A model generated the notes under the pieces. It was not told the DNA's origin. It saw only the letters and a program-made list of their open reading frames with translations, and made no database searches. Source: Jaenimonas drosophilae (lineage: Eukaryota > Euglenozoa > Kinetoplastea > Trypanosomatida > Trypanosomatidae). Taken from it: DNA of 51,769 nucleotides. Of the stretch, positions 26,967 through 38,900 are shown piece after piece. The position numbers and the translations under genes were made by a program. How positions within the stretch are numbered: position 1 is the first letter of the stretch; each line of letters opens with the position of its first letter. The DNA is taken from assembly GCA_030849065.1 (NCBI GenBank), contig JASAON010001546.1, positions 1 to 51,769 of the forward strand. Reading direction: 5' to 3'.

Positions 26967-28313
26967 ATGCGCAGATACGCCAACCTCAATGACTTCATTG
27001 TCAAGTGTGTTCGTGCACGCGATCCGCATCAGCCCGAATTCGAGCAAGCCGTGCGCGAGGTGATGGGCTCCTTGTGGCCTTTTCTCGAGCGCAACCCATC
27101 CTACACCCGCGACAGCCTCCTTGAGCGTCTCGTGGAGCCCGAGCGCGTGATCCAGTTCCGGGTTCCGTGGATCGATGATAAGGGCAACACGCAGGTTCAC
27201 CGCGCCTGGCGTGTGCAGTTTAACTCCGCCATTGGACCCTACAAGGGCGGCATACGCCTGCACCCTTCCGTCAACCTCAGCATCCTCAAGTTCCTGGGCT
27301 TCGAGCAGACCTTCAAGAACGCCCTCACGACCCTGCCCATGGGCGGAGGCAAGGGCGGCAGTGACTTCGACCCGAAGGGGAAGTCTGAGGTGGAGGTGAT
27401 GCGCTTCTGCCAGTCCTTGGTGAGTGAGCTGTACCGCCACATTGGGGCCGACACTGACATCCCGGCCGGTGATATTGGCGTTGGTGCACGAGAGGTGGGC
27501 TACATGAATGGGATGTACTGGAAGCTCACCAACACCAACCAATCCACCTTCACGGGCAAGGGCCTGAGCTTCCAGGGCAGCTGCATGCGGCCTGAGGCAA
27601 CGGGCTACGGCCTCGTGTACTTTGTGGAGGCCATGCTGAAGCGGAACGGGCAGGACCTTCGTGGCAAGACGGTGCTCGTCTCAGGCTCCGGCAATGTGGC
27701 ACAACATGCCATTGCCAAGTGCGTGGAGCTCGGGGCGAAGGTGCTCACGGCATCTGACTCGAAGGGCTTCATCTACGACAAGGACGGCTTCACCAAGGAG
27801 AAGGTGGCCATTTTGATGGAGATGAAGAACGCCCAGCGCACCACGCTGGAGGAGTACGCCAAGCGGGTTGGGGTGGAGTACACCGCTGGCAAACGCCCGT
27901 GGGGGGTGAAGGCAGATATAGCCCTCCCCTGCGCAACACAAAATGAGGTGGAGATTGCCGACGCGAAGGCCCTCATTCAGAACGGCGTGAAGCTCTTGGC
28001 CGAAGGTGCCAACATGCCAACAACAGAGGAGGCCACCACGGCACTCATCGAGGCTGGCATCACCTTTGCTCCAGGAAAGGCCTCTAACGCTGGCGGTGTG
28101 GCGGTATCTGGGCTGGAGATGTCTCAGAACGCCATTCGCCTCTCGTGGGATTCATCGGAGCTGGACGACCGCCTCCATGGCATCATGAACCGCATTCACG
28201 AATCCTGCGTCACCTACGGGGAGGAGAAGGGCATCATCAACTACGTTAACGGGGCCAATATCGCGGGCTTCGTGAAGGTGGCGGATGCGATGCACGGACT
28301 TGGTGTGGTGTAG
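26967..28313 (+). CDS. NADP-dependent glutamate dehydrogenase
   Basis: A 448-residue enzyme of the hexameric small GDH class (EC 1.4.1.4) that interconverts 2-oxoglutarate plus ammonia and glutamate. Substrate-site motifs are clear: GPYKGGIRLHPSVN (90-103), LPMGGGKGGSDFDPKG (123-138) with the catalytic-region Lys129, and DIPAGDIGVGAREVG. The coenzyme domain has VSGSGNVAQHAI and then ASDSKGF, where a Ser rather than an acidic residue at the end of the second strand fits NADP. Length is normal. There is no evident mitochondrial presequence (MRRYANLNDF), so a cytosolic place is likely. Kinetoplastids such as T. cruzi have an NADP enzyme of this bacterial-like type. Strong bias to C/G-ending codons suggests high expression or the local base composition. 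Confidence 0.95.
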   Translation: MRRYANLNDFIVKCVRARDPHQPEFEQAVREVMGSLWPFLERNPSYTRDSLLERLVEPERVIQFRVPWIDDKGNTQVHRAWRVQFNSAIGPYKGGIRLHPSVNLSILKFLGFEQTFKNALTTLPMGGGKGGSDFDPKGKSEVEVMRFCQSLVSELYRHIGADTDIPAGDIGVGAREVGYMNGMYWKLTNTNQSTFTGKGLSFQGSCMRPEATGYGLVYFVEAMLKRNGQDLRGKTVLVSGSGNVAQHAIAKCVELGAKVLTASDSKGFIYDKDGFTKEKVAILMEMKNAQRTTLEEYAKRVGVEYTAGKRPWGVKADIALPCATQNEVEIADAKALIQNGVKLLAEGANMPTTEEATTALIEAGITFAPGKASNAGGVAVSGLEMSQNAIRLSWDSSELDDRLHGIMNRIHESCVTYGEEKGIINYVNGANIAGFVKVADAMHGLGVV

Positions 28314-28962
28314 GGAAGGCACCAAGGCAAAGAGGAAGAGATCGGGAACCTGTGCCCACTCTCCATCTCTGTGTGTGTGTGCGTGTGAGTGCTGCAAACC
28401 TTGATATATATATATACCAACATAGGTTGTTGAAGGAGACAAGAATAAAGAAGAGCTCAACGGTTGTTTGTTTTGTGTACGTCAATGTTATGGACATGTT
28501 ATCGAGATTTGATTTGTTGTTTGTGATATCTTCTTCTGTTTCAAGGAGTGCCATTGTGTATGTAGATGGAGTACCTCCCACATGAGAGGTCTCGTCTGGG
28601 CAGCACACGCATCCGGCATCGGTCTGGGCACGAGAGAAGAAGAAAATAGAGGTGAAGGGAGTACCTCTTCTGTGGTTTTTGTGTTGTGTGCTTGATTATT
28701 GTGGCTTTCGTGTTAGATGAGAGTCTGGTTGTGGTTGCTGAGGTGTTTTCAGTGATGCACTTCCTCCTCATTTCGCTAGAAGCACGCCATGTTTTTTTTC
28801 AGCCCGACGTGCTGTTGGAACTTGTATCATGCCTCATCCATTGATGTGTGGTATGTGAAGAAGGGGCCAAGGTGGCTCACTCTCGCTCCACTTGCCAAAC
28901 ACACCTTCTCTTTTCCTCTCTTGTTCGTCTTTTTTTTTTTTACTTCATGGAAGAGGTTAGCA
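28314..28962 (+). other. Spacer between glutamate dehydrogenase and COG8
   Basis: About 650 bases. It holds GT runs (about 28371-28386) and a TATATATATA run (about 28404-28414). Two T-rich tracts with AG follow: one at 28790-28803 and one at 28930-28960 (T12, then AG at 28952-28953 and 28959-28960). The second is next to the COG8 start. No gene is seen. Confidence 0.5.
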
Positions 28963-30756
28963 ATGACAACAACAGAGGCGAATCGCACGCAGCGCCGCAT
29001 CGTTGATGTGGCCGTTGCGCAACATGAGCTGCTCGTTCACTGCCAGGAAGCAACGCGCACTGTTGGCCGTGTATGTGCTGAGGCGCAGGTGGAGGAGCGG
29101 CTCGTGATGGAGTCCCTCGAGGCCCTGCGCAGCTCCAGCAGTGAAGCAATGACGGAGGCGGGGGCAACGTGGCGAACGGAGAAGAACCTCCTCAACGAAG
29201 CAGGTTTGCAGCACCAGCGTCTTCTCGCACTGCTCGAGGTTCCCTCCCTCCTCGATGATTGCCTTCGTGATGATCTCCTCCACGAGGCTATTCTCATCCT
29301 GGAGCACGTTGGCCGCTCCCTCAAGCCACAGGCAGAGGTTGGCCTCTTTGGCCGCCTTCAAGCCTCGGTGTCTGCCGTTCTTGCACGTCGCATGGAACAG
29401 ACGATTCTCCCTCGCCTCTCCGCCCCACTCACCGTTGATGGGGCGTACAAGATCATCACCTTCTTGCGCCGTCTTGGCGTGCCGGGAGAGCGGCTGCGGT
29501 TTGTTTTTCTTCAGCGTCGCTCTGCCTACATTGAGGCCCTCATGATGGAGGGAGAGGCGAGCCACGTTGCCTACATGGGCCTCCTGAAGATCATGAGTGC
29601 CTACAAGGTTCATGTGGTGGAAACGGTGATGCAGTATCAAGCCTGCTTTCCTGCCGCCGCGGAAGATGATGGGACAACAACGAAGGCATCTTCATCTGGC
29701 TGGGATGCCGATCTGCAAGTGTGGTGCCACCATCACGCGGCGAGCTTCGTGGAGCGCTTTTCTGCCTGCCTTGAGCGCATCACCAATGCCGCGGAGCTCG
29801 GTTTTGTTGTGGAGCAGTGTGTAGGAGCCAGCACCACAACCACCAAGGTACACATGGACGCCACCCCCATTCTTCGTGAGCTTCTCCTGCGCAAGGTGCT
29901 TCAGCTCTTTGAGGGGCAGATAGAGCGGGCCACGAGTGCCTACCAAACATCGCTGCGTACGTTTAGCTGGCAGGTGCCGACCAAGAGTGGTGCTGCCTAC
30001 CCTGGAGCAACCAGAACAACAACCACAACGTCTGCGGCAGATGGAGATGGAGCGGCGGGTGCCGACCTGCTTCCACCAACAAAGCTGATGCAGTGGCTCC
30101 CACTAGCCTATGCCCTTAATGGCGTACTCACCGCCCTCAACACCATTCGTCGCTGCATCATGGATGGGCTGGAGGTGCCGTGCTGCGAGATGATGTTGGC
30201 GCTGGTGCGGCTCATCGCCGATGACCTGTGTTGTGACGTGGCCCTCCTCCACTCGATGGAGGCCGTTGATCGTGAGGTACACAGCGCCTTCGTGCAAGCG
30301 TTTGTATCAGATTTTTGCCCGCACTTACTTCGCTGCGTTGGCACCTTGTTAGGAAGCGGAGCGGAGCGGTGGCTCGAACAGCACTGCCGCGACCACCTCG
30401 CTCCACTGCACGCCGGTGAAGCAGCGCTGGTGGCGCCGACACCACCGCCAGTGAAGCCAGCAGCTCTGCCACAAGTGGCGGCTGCACCCATCGGTGCTCA
30501 GCCTCCGCCTGCACCTCCTCAGGCGGTGCCTCCATCCAGCACGGTGCCACACACCTCACCTGCTGCTTCTGCTCCACCAGCCACACTCCAGCCCAAGGCG
30601 GCAGCACCATATGCCATGCAGCAGCCCACAAATGCACCGATGCACGCCGTTGTGCAGCCAACAGCAACAGCCCAGACCGCAGCTCTTTCGCCGGCTCCCG
30701 CAGCACCACGTTCTGTGCCTCTTCCAGCGTCAGCCGCACCAACATATCAGGCTTGA
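28963..30756 (+). CDS. COG8: Conserved oligomeric Golgi complex subunit 8
   Basis: A 597-residue Dor1/COG8 family protein, part of the COG tether that keeps Golgi enzymes cycling. Evidence: an N-terminal helical bundle, VPSLLDDCLRDDLLHEAILI (about 95-115), the stretch ITFLRRLGVPGERLRFVFLQRRSAYIEAL (family pattern FLRR-x-(n)-F-x-R), and LLKIMSAYKVHVVETVMQYQACF, which matches the HLFDIITQYRAIF region of COG8. The middle is helical. The last 130 residues are a Pro/Ala/Gln-rich tail not seen in animal COG8 and probably disordered. A longer frame from an ATG at 28789 includes a T-rich region that looks untranslated; the first ATG after AG at 28959-28960 is 28963. Confidence 0.8.
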   Translation: MTTTEANRTQRRIVDVAVAQHELLVHCQEATRTVGRVCAEAQVEERLVMESLEALRSSSSEAMTEAGATWRTEKNLLNEAGLQHQRLLALLEVPSLLDDCLRDDLLHEAILILEHVGRSLKPQAEVGLFGRLQASVSAVLARRMEQTILPRLSAPLTVDGAYKIITFLRRLGVPGERLRFVFLQRRSAYIEALMMEGEASHVAYMGLLKIMSAYKVHVVETVMQYQACFPAAAEDDGTTTKASSSGWDADLQVWCHHHAASFVERFSACLERITNAAELGFVVEQCVGASTTTTKVHMDATPILRELLLRKVLQLFEGQIERATSAYQTSLRTFSWQVPTKSGAAYPGATRTTTTTSAADGDGAAGADLLPPTKLMQWLPLAYALNGVLTALNTIRRCIMDGLEVPCCEMMLALVRLIADDLCCDVALLHSMEAVDREVHSAFVQAFVSDFCPHLLRCVGTLLGSGAERWLEQHCRDHLAPLHAGEAALVAPTPPPVKPAALPQVAAAPIGAQPPPAPPQAVPPSSTVPHTSPAASAPPATLQPKAAAPYAMQQPTNAPMHAVVQPTATAQTAALSPAPAAPRSVPLPASAAPTYQA

Positions 30757-31094
30757 TGAGGAGATGTACTCGATGATGATGTGCGCAGCGACTCAACTCT
30801 TCGTGCCATGACAAAACAAACTCTTACAACAACACTTCACTGTTGCTGCCCCCCCTCCTCCTCCCCATACACCCACGTACACACACATTCTACTTCATTC
30901 ATTTGCTTCTTCTTTCTCTACTCTTTTGCGGTGTAGCGCGTGGTTCTTTCTTCAAAGACAGGAGCTCGACGACGGCGCTCTCTGTATTCCCACACATTCT
31001 CACCCTCAACATCGATTGACTATACAACCCAACACTCACCCACAAACTACCAACACCCACCCACAAACACACACACTCCGACATCATCATCATC
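30757..31094 (+). other. Spacer before the unknown charged protein
   Basis: About 340 bases with a pyrimidine tract (TTGCTTCTTCTTTCTCTACT) and AG at 30935-30936, followed by an ATG-free leader of about 158 bases and CAT repeats directly before the start at 31095. No gene is seen. Confidence 0.5.
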
Positions 31095-32192
31095 ATGGCC
31101 CTCACCCCATACCAGCAATGCTCGGAGCGCTACATGAACAACTGCGAGGTTGCCAACCGATGCGGCATGGCCGCGGAGGAGGACGCCGCCGCCAACTACT
31201 ACGTGGCGCGACGGGATTATAAACTCTCCAAGGAGCGCTTCAAGTCTCGCACCATCTTCCTCCCCCCAATCAAGGATGATCGTGAAGAGCGCCTCTTCAA
31301 TATGGCCCTCTACTCCAGCTCCCTCACGCCTAGCCAGCTGCGCTACTATGACAAGGGATGCCCGCCGGTTCCCGATACTCGCCAGATTGATCGCGAGCTC
31401 CGCGCACGTGCGGAGAAGCGCCGTGAGGCTGATATGCGTGCCGATATGCTCAAGAGCAGCGACATGCAGCGCCGCAAGAAGGATGATCCGATTGCGATGC
31501 TCGTGAAACGTGAGGAGGATGAGTACAATGACTTGGTGGAGCTCGAAGCCGTTGAGTTCGTACCCCTTGCCCGCAACTTTTATGAAGAACGTTTCGGCAA
31601 ATTTACGACGCTGATCCGGTCGGAGATCCGAGCGCGCCACACGTTGGAGGATATCGAGGCCTCTGTAGCCATGGGCCTTCTTCACCAACTCCGTGAGCGC
31701 ATCTTCTTGGCCGAGGAGCGGCTCATGGTGCGCGCCATGGGCCTCTACCCGCTTCAGCTCCTTCGCAACAAGCGCAACCGCAAGGAGGAGAAGGTGGAGG
31801 AGGAGCCACCCATCTTGGATGTTATGTACGCCGCCCCTCTCTGGAACCGAGTGATGGCGATCCGCACCGAAACGATCAATGAGGAGGAGATCAACCATAA
31901 GCGTCTGCACCTCGCCCACCTCTACCAACGCGACTTGTGCGAGAAGGGCTATACACGCCTCAACGCCGATAATGGTTTGCTGGAGGTCGTTCCAGAGGCA
32001 GAGATCCCACCCTATGCGCTCGAGGCGGTGAATTGCGGATTCAGGTCGGAGGCGCTCTGTTTGGAGCTCCAGGAAGAAACTGCGCGCATGAACCTGATCG
32101 ATGCCGCCCTCGACGGATGCGACGCCATCTTTGATGCGCTAGCAGATACCGTCAGCGGTAGCAGCGATGCCAACAACGAGGCCTCCGAATAA
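31095..32192 (+). CDS. Unknown charged helical protein
   Basis: A 365-residue protein with high Glu/Arg/Lys content and no recognised domain. Residues about 90-165 (QIDRELRARAEKRREADMRADM, DDPIAMLVKREEDEYNDL) and about 185-240 are long helices and probably coiled coil. A Pro-containing linker and a C-terminal helical part follow. There is no membrane segment or signal peptide. Composition and position just before an axonemal dynein would suit a cytoskeletal or flagellar protein, but neighbours in such gene blocks are usually unrelated, so this is weak. The start is the first ATG after AG at 30935-30936. Confidence 0.72.
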   Translation: MALTPYQQCSERYMNNCEVANRCGMAAEEDAAANYYVARRDYKLSKERFKSRTIFLPPIKDDREERLFNMALYSSSLTPSQLRYYDKGCPPVPDTRQIDRELRARAEKRREADMRADMLKSSDMQRRKKDDPIAMLVKREEDEYNDLVELEAVEFVPLARNFYEERFGKFTTLIRSEIRARHTLEDIEASVAMGLLHQLRERIFLAEERLMVRAMGLYPLQLLRNKRNRKEEKVEEEPPILDVMYAAPLWNRVMAIRTETINEEEINHKRLHLAHLYQRDLCEKGYTRLNADNGLLEVVPEAEIPPYALEAVNCGFRSEALCLELQEETARMNLIDAALDGCDAIFDALADTVSGSSDANNEASE

Positions 32193-32975
32193 ACAGAAGG
32201 CGGCTGGCCTGAAAATCCAACAATACTCCAGGTAGCCACAGGGCACACATACACACAATGTACGTGCACCACCATTGTGTGCGTGCGTTTGTGTTTATGA
32301 GTGTGTGGCTGCCGTTTCGAGATGATGAAGAAGTCGGGAGGAGGAGATGAGCTCACACGCGTTTTCTATAGTATTCATGTACACTACACGCGCGCCATCC
32401 CACCACCACTCGCACCTCACACATCCTCCTCCTGGCCTGAGCCTCTCCATCATCATCATCATCATCAATCCTATGTTTGCTGTACCATCCCCTGCCCCGC
32501 TCTGATTGGCAGCTCAGCTCAACGCACATACCCTCCAATGCACCTACATCACCGTTGGTGTGTACGTGCTCATACTCCCACACCCCACGCACTAACATGG
32601 AAGCTGCATCATCATCATCCATCATCATGTTCTTCTTCTTCATCTTTACACGCAAGTTTTTTTTGTAGTTGTTTGGACGGGGGACTACCTCAACAGGAGG
32701 CTTCATCTTCCCCCCTTACTCACACACACTACCCTACAGTAGCAACACACACGTACACGCGAGAGTACGTGTATTTCTTTGCTGAACCAATCCAGTTGGG
32801 TTGTGTTCTTAGATCTTCGCACGGGGATCCCACCACACACACCCACACACCTACATCATCTTCACTTCTGCCTGCTATTCGGCCAGCACGGTAGAAGCAG
32901 ATACACGTCGTGGAGTGCGTGGAGGATCAATACATCATCATCATCGTACCCCTCACACAACAAAAAGTGTGAAGT
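32193..32975 (+). other. Spacer before the dynein gene with CAT microsatellite
   Basis: About 780 bases. It contains (CAT)6-like repeats around 32448-32466, shorter CAT runs near 32608-32645, and CACACA runs. AG at 32885-32886 follows CTTCACTTCTGCCTGCTATTC, and no ATG occurs from there to the dynein start at 32976. Frames on both strands are low-complexity and are not annotated. Confidence 0.5.
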
Positions 32976-35900
32976 ATGAACCGTAGCAGCGACCCCAAGA
33001 CGGGTGCGTCCGGGGCCAAGGGCTTCCAACTCACCCCACCCACGAAGAAGAAGGAAACGGTGCATCGCAACCCCAACCACGTCGCCAAGGATGCGCTCGA
33101 TGCACATAACAAGCTCAACCCGCTGATGAATCGCTTGTATAGCGACGGCATCAGCAGCGGCGAGAAGTTGTGCGTGCCAAATCGCATGACGCAGCGAACG
33201 GAGCTCGGTGCAGGGGAGGACGGCAACCTCCTCCTCATGGAGCCCCGCCCGCCATCTCAGGGCCCGGCAAGCCGGCCCTACAGCCACGTTGGTGCAGCAT
33301 CGGCCGCTGCCATCACGACTGGCCCTCAGCAGCAACAACAACAACAGCCCGTGGACCCTGTTGCTCAGGCGCGGGGCAACACCGTGGTTGTGAATTCATT
33401 GCAGGTATTTCAGCAGCCTTCCCTGCGCAACTCCGATCTCAAGAAGATGTTCGTGGCGAACTCACAGCAGAAGTTGCTGCCGCTGAAGAAGAGAACCCCG
33501 GCAAAGTTGGTGCCCATCGCGGCCCACGCCTCCACGAGCGAGAACTCCAGCGAGAAGGAGGATGCCGACCTGCTTGCCACGGATGGAGATGCCAGCACCC
33601 ACAGCCCTATTCCACGCTTCACCAAGGCCACCTCCAACGCACCGAATGAGTTTACCTACCTCATTCTACGTCCACGTGGCATTCGCGATGCCTTCAACCC
33701 CTACGACCTGCAGGTGGTCTCACACAAGGAGGTGCGTGGTGAGAAGTACTACACGGTCAGCTCTGCTGGCGTTACGCAATTCACTAGCGGTGGCGCCGAC
33801 TTCATTGAGCTGCCCACGTGGGAGCGTGAGTGCAAGATCTTCTATCAAATCAGCCAGCTCCCCGTCTTCCGGGACTACAAGAAGTGGAGGAGCTTCCTCC
33901 TGTGGCGTGGCCTCGTTCGCAGGAATGCGATGCACAACAGCCGTACCTTCTTGCAAAAGAACCTCTTCCATGTGCATCCCAACCTTTCTGGTGCTCTACA
34001 GGCGGTGCGTAGAATCTGCTTGGAGTTCTACGACAACAACGACCTCCATCTCGCACCGACCGAGACACGTACCCTCGAGGCCTTCTGCACATCACTCAAT
34101 GGCCACCTTCACCGTGAGCGTGGCAGGCTGGAGAAGATGATGCGCACCATTCGCGATCACGTCGAGCAGGCCTGCAAGGCGGCGATGCTCACGGCTCAGC
34201 TTGAGCGTGAGAAGCTCAACGTGCTCCACGACGAGGAGGATAAGCGCAAGAAGAAGGTTGTGGATATACGTGAGTTGGGCACCCAACAACAACCGTCATA
34301 TATTGAAATGACGCAGCGCAAGGCAACGTGCAGGCGGCTCACCGCCTTCATCAAACTCTGCGACTACATCGTCATTACCCTCCTCACGCGTCTGGCCGCC
34401 AAGGCGGTGCGCAATGTGCGTTCTGCCTTCCTCTACCCGCGACTGGATGTGGTGCCCCAGAAGGAGGCCTTGCGTGGAGCAGCTGGCAAGAAGGCGGCTG
34501 ACCAGCACCACTTCACGGGCCCTGTGCTGAGTCTGGAGGTGCTCTACAACACCCAAACTCAACGCATTGATGTCTCGCCCTCTCAAGCCCAGGTGACGGA
34601 GGCGGTGGAGGATATTGTGCGCGACTACGTACGCACCGTTGGCGGTGTGCCACGTATGGTTCAGATGGATGCCTTCAAGCTCTACACCGACAATGCCGAG
34701 GATGGCAACAACGAGAGCGGTGTGGGCCCAGATGTGGCGGAAATGGTGGTGTCGGAGGAGGACCACAAGCAGAACATGTCTCATATCCGCGATTGCCTCA
34801 CCGCCGCCCTCAACGACGCCGAGCGCTACGCCCACAGCTTTGATCCATTTCGTGAGATGTTTGTGGAGAACTCGAAGCTCGACACAGACGCCATTCTCGC
34901 CCGTGCCGAGACCATTGAGTTCTTCCGTGAGCGTCTCACCTTATACAAGAGCCAGATGGAATCCATCTCGAGCAAGATCCCCAACTCCAAGGATGTTGGC
35001 CTCTTCACGGTACACACCGAGGGTCTCCGCGACTTCTTCACCCCGAGCCCCTTCGACTGCCTCGAGGCCATTCACGGCATTCTGCCCATCATTGCACATC
35101 GCCACAACGAGGAGCTCCTCGTGCAGCTGCAGAAGCACAACATGTATCTGGCAGCCATGCCCAAGACCGTGGAGCACTACGTGGAGTACCTCTGCTACTA
35201 CAAGGAGCTCGAGGCAGGCTTCGATGCCTTCTCCTCTCACTACGACTTTATTCGTGAGCTCTTTGCTCTCCTTCAGGAAGAAAAGATTGAGATTGATGAG
35301 GATGACGAGGAAACATACCGCAGTGGCACACGCCCACAGTTTGATAAGCTCCGCACCCTCATGCAGGTCATTGAGGATGGCAAGGATTCTCAGCAGCGCT
35401 TCTTCACGCGCAACATTGATGAGCAGATGGAGGCCCTGCGCCACAGCATCGAGGCCGTCTACGACAAGGCTGGCCAATCCATCGTAACCTCGGGTGAGGC
35501 GGAGGTGGAGGAGGTCATCGTATACATCACGGAGCTCCAGGCCGAGGCAGAGAAGATCTCCGCCCGCGAGAAGGAGCTGCGCCGGTACCAGCTCGAGATT
35601 GGTGCCGAGGAGACCACCGTCGATACGATGGTGGATATGCTCAATGACGTCAACATCAAAACACGTTTGTGGGTTGGCATCCGTGATTGGGACGTCTTCA
35701 CGACGGAAACACGAATTGTGGCTTTTCAGGCCCTTGACGTGCAAACCATTCAGGAGACGGTGATGAAGTACACCACCTTGGTGAAGCAGGTGAGCACGAA
35801 GCTCACGGGCAACGCCGCGGTGCCACGCCTCAAGGCCAAGGTGGAGGAGTGGCGTCAGCTGATGCCTGTGCTCCAGGCCCTCACCAACCCCAAGCTGAAG

Positions 35901-38900
35901 ATTGAGCACACCACAAAGATCTCCAACACCGTTGGCGCCGTCAGCGATGCCAACGGGATGACCAAGACCCTCTCCGAGTGGGGCAATCAATTCACCATTG
36001 ATCTCCTCCTTGAGAATGATGTACTCCGCTTCAAGGATGAGATCCTCGCCATTTCCGTTGCGGCAACGGAAGAAGACAAGTTGCAACAACAGATTGATAA
36101 AGTTAACGCCATGTGGAACGGCGGGGGCCCGAAGCCGCCCATGGAGTTCCAGTTTCACAACCACAAGGACATCAAGGACGTATACACCTTGGTTGGTACA
36201 TCGGTGGAGGATGTGGCGGCACTGGCGGATGACTCCATGATCGCCATCTCCACCATTGGCTCGAGTAAGTTCTGCCAAGGTGTGCTGCGCGCCCAGGTGG
36301 ATCGTTGGGAGGGCCGCCTGCGCTACATGCAAGAGACCCTCGACCGCTGGGTGGAGCTACAACGCAATTGGATCTACCTGGAGAACATCTTCTCCTCCTC
36401 CGAAATCCGAAGTCAGTGGAAGGATGATGCCAAACGCTTCGAGAAGGCCGATCGCTTCTATCGTGATTTGATGCGCAAGGCCCACGACCTCCCCACGGCC
36501 TACCGCGGCCTCCTCATCAACCCGCCCAGCTTCGACCCGTCTGAGCCCACCAAAACCAAAACCCTGAAGCATGACTTGGATAACTACATCAAGGAGCTGG
36601 AGAAGGTTCTCTCCTCGCTGGAGCGCAAGCTGGAGGAGAAGCGTCGCGCCTTCCCGCGCTTCTACTTCTTGAGCAACGATGATTTGCTTGACATTCTCGC
36701 CAAGGTGAAGACGCCCGAACTGATGATGCCACACATGCTCAAGATGTTTGACGGCATCAAGTCGCTTCAGTTTGCCCCGGGCAATGACATCACCCACCTC
36801 CTCTCCATGGAGGGCGAGCAGGTGGAGCTCGTCAACAAGGGCGTGAAGGCGCGTGGCCCGGTGGAAACCTGGATGGATATGCTAGAGCGGGAGATGTTCT
36901 CAACCCTCCGCAAGCATGCCCAGACGTGCCTGTCCGATTATGAAGAGCGGGGAGATCGCCACACGTGGATGTTCCAGCACCCGGTACAGCTGGTGCTCAT
37001 TATGGAGCAGCTCCTCTGGACGCGAAGCGTGGAGGAGGCCCTTGACCAGCCCGACTCCGACAAGCGCATGCAGCAGCTCAAGGCGGCCAACTATCGCACC
37101 CTTGAAGAGATGGCTGGGCTCACAGCCCGTCAGCTCTCCAAGGTGCAGCGTATTCTCCTTTCCACCATGATTACCATTGATGTGCATGGACGTGATTTGG
37201 TGGATGAGATGTGCGACAACGAGGTTGTGGAGTCAAAGGAGTTTGGCTGGACGAAACAGCTCCGTGCCTACTGGGAGAAGGACGAGGATGGCTATGGCAA
37301 CATCTTCATTCGTCAGAACAACTCCCGCTTCGTCTATGGCTACGAGTACCTTGGTGCTCAAGGCCGTCTCGTCATTACCCCACTCACGGATCGCATCTAC
37401 ATGACGGTGACGGGTGCCTTGAAGTTGTATCTCGGTGCCTCTCCCGCCGGTCCTGCTGGTACGGGCAAGACGGAAACCGTGAAGGACTTGGCCAAGAATC
37501 TGGCACGTCAGTGCATCGTGTATAACTGCTCCGACGGTGTAACGTACAAGATGATGGAGAAGTTCTTCTCGGGCCTCATCCAGACGGGTGCGTGGGCATG
37601 TCTCGATGAGTTCAATCGCATCAACATTGAGGTGTTGTCTGTCATTGCCTCTCAGCTTCTGGAGATTAAGCTGGCCCTGCAGAATGGGCAGGAGAGCTTC
37701 ACCTTCCAGGGCACACCCGATGTACGTGTGCGCACCACCTATGGCGCCTTCGTCACCATGAATCCAGGCTACGCTGGTCGTACAGAACTCCCCGATAATC
37801 TCAAGATTCTCTTCCGCCCTGTGGCCGTCATGACCCCAGACTTCCGCATGATTGCCGAGGTGATTTTGTACTCGGAGGGCTTCACCAACGCCAAGGACCT
37901 CTCCTTGAAGATTACGCAGCTCTACAAGCTCAGCTCCGAGCAGCTCTCCCCGCAGGACCACTATGACTTTGGTATGCGTGCCCTAAAGTCCATTTTGGTG
38001 ATGGCCGGTGACCTCAAACGCTCACAACCCGATGTTGAAGAAGACTTGACACTCATTGTTGCGTGTAACGACTCCAACGTGCCAAAGTTCGTTACGGAGG
38101 ATTTGCCACTCTTTCGTGGTATCATGCAGGATCTCTTCCCTGGCGTGTCCTTCCCCGAGCGTGAGTACGTGGAGCTCCTCCCCGCCATGCACAAGTCCAT
38201 GGACGCCAAGAAGCTCGTGGATGTTGGTCAATGGGTGAAGAAGGGTATCCAGTTCTACGAAACCCTCATTGTGCGCCATGGTGTAATGCTCGTTGGCGTC
38301 ACTGGCACCGGCAAGACGGAAACACGCCACTGTATCGCTGAATCCCTGACAAGCATGAGCGCGGCGGAGAGCAGCAACCCCATGGCCCGACCGGTGCATC
38401 AGTTCGTCATGAACCCAAAGTCCATCCTGATGCATGAGCTCTATGGTATCCTTGACGTGAATACAAATGAGTGGAAGGATGGTGTGTTGGCCGTCATCGC
38501 CAAGGAGTGCGTGCGGGACTCGGAGGGCTCACGGGATCATCGCTGGATCGTCTTTGATGGACCCGTGGATACCTTGTGGATTGAATCCCTCAACTCCGTC
38601 CTGGATGACTCGAAGCTCCTCTGCCTCGACAGCGGTGAGCGTATCAAGCTGCCCGACACCATTCACATGCTCTTTGAGGTGGCTGACTTGGCCGTCGCCT
38701 CCCCGGCCACCGTCTCCCGTTGTGGCATGGTCTACGTGGATGCCGATGACCTTCCCTGGCAGGCCGTTGTTGGCCAGTGGCTTGAGACGAAGCTCCTTGA
38801 CAGTGGGGCCCAGCCCCTCTGCCGGCAGTACATTCACTCCCTCTTTGACACTTTTGTGGAGAAGGGCCTCGAGTGGATTCACACGCAGAAGCCCCTCATT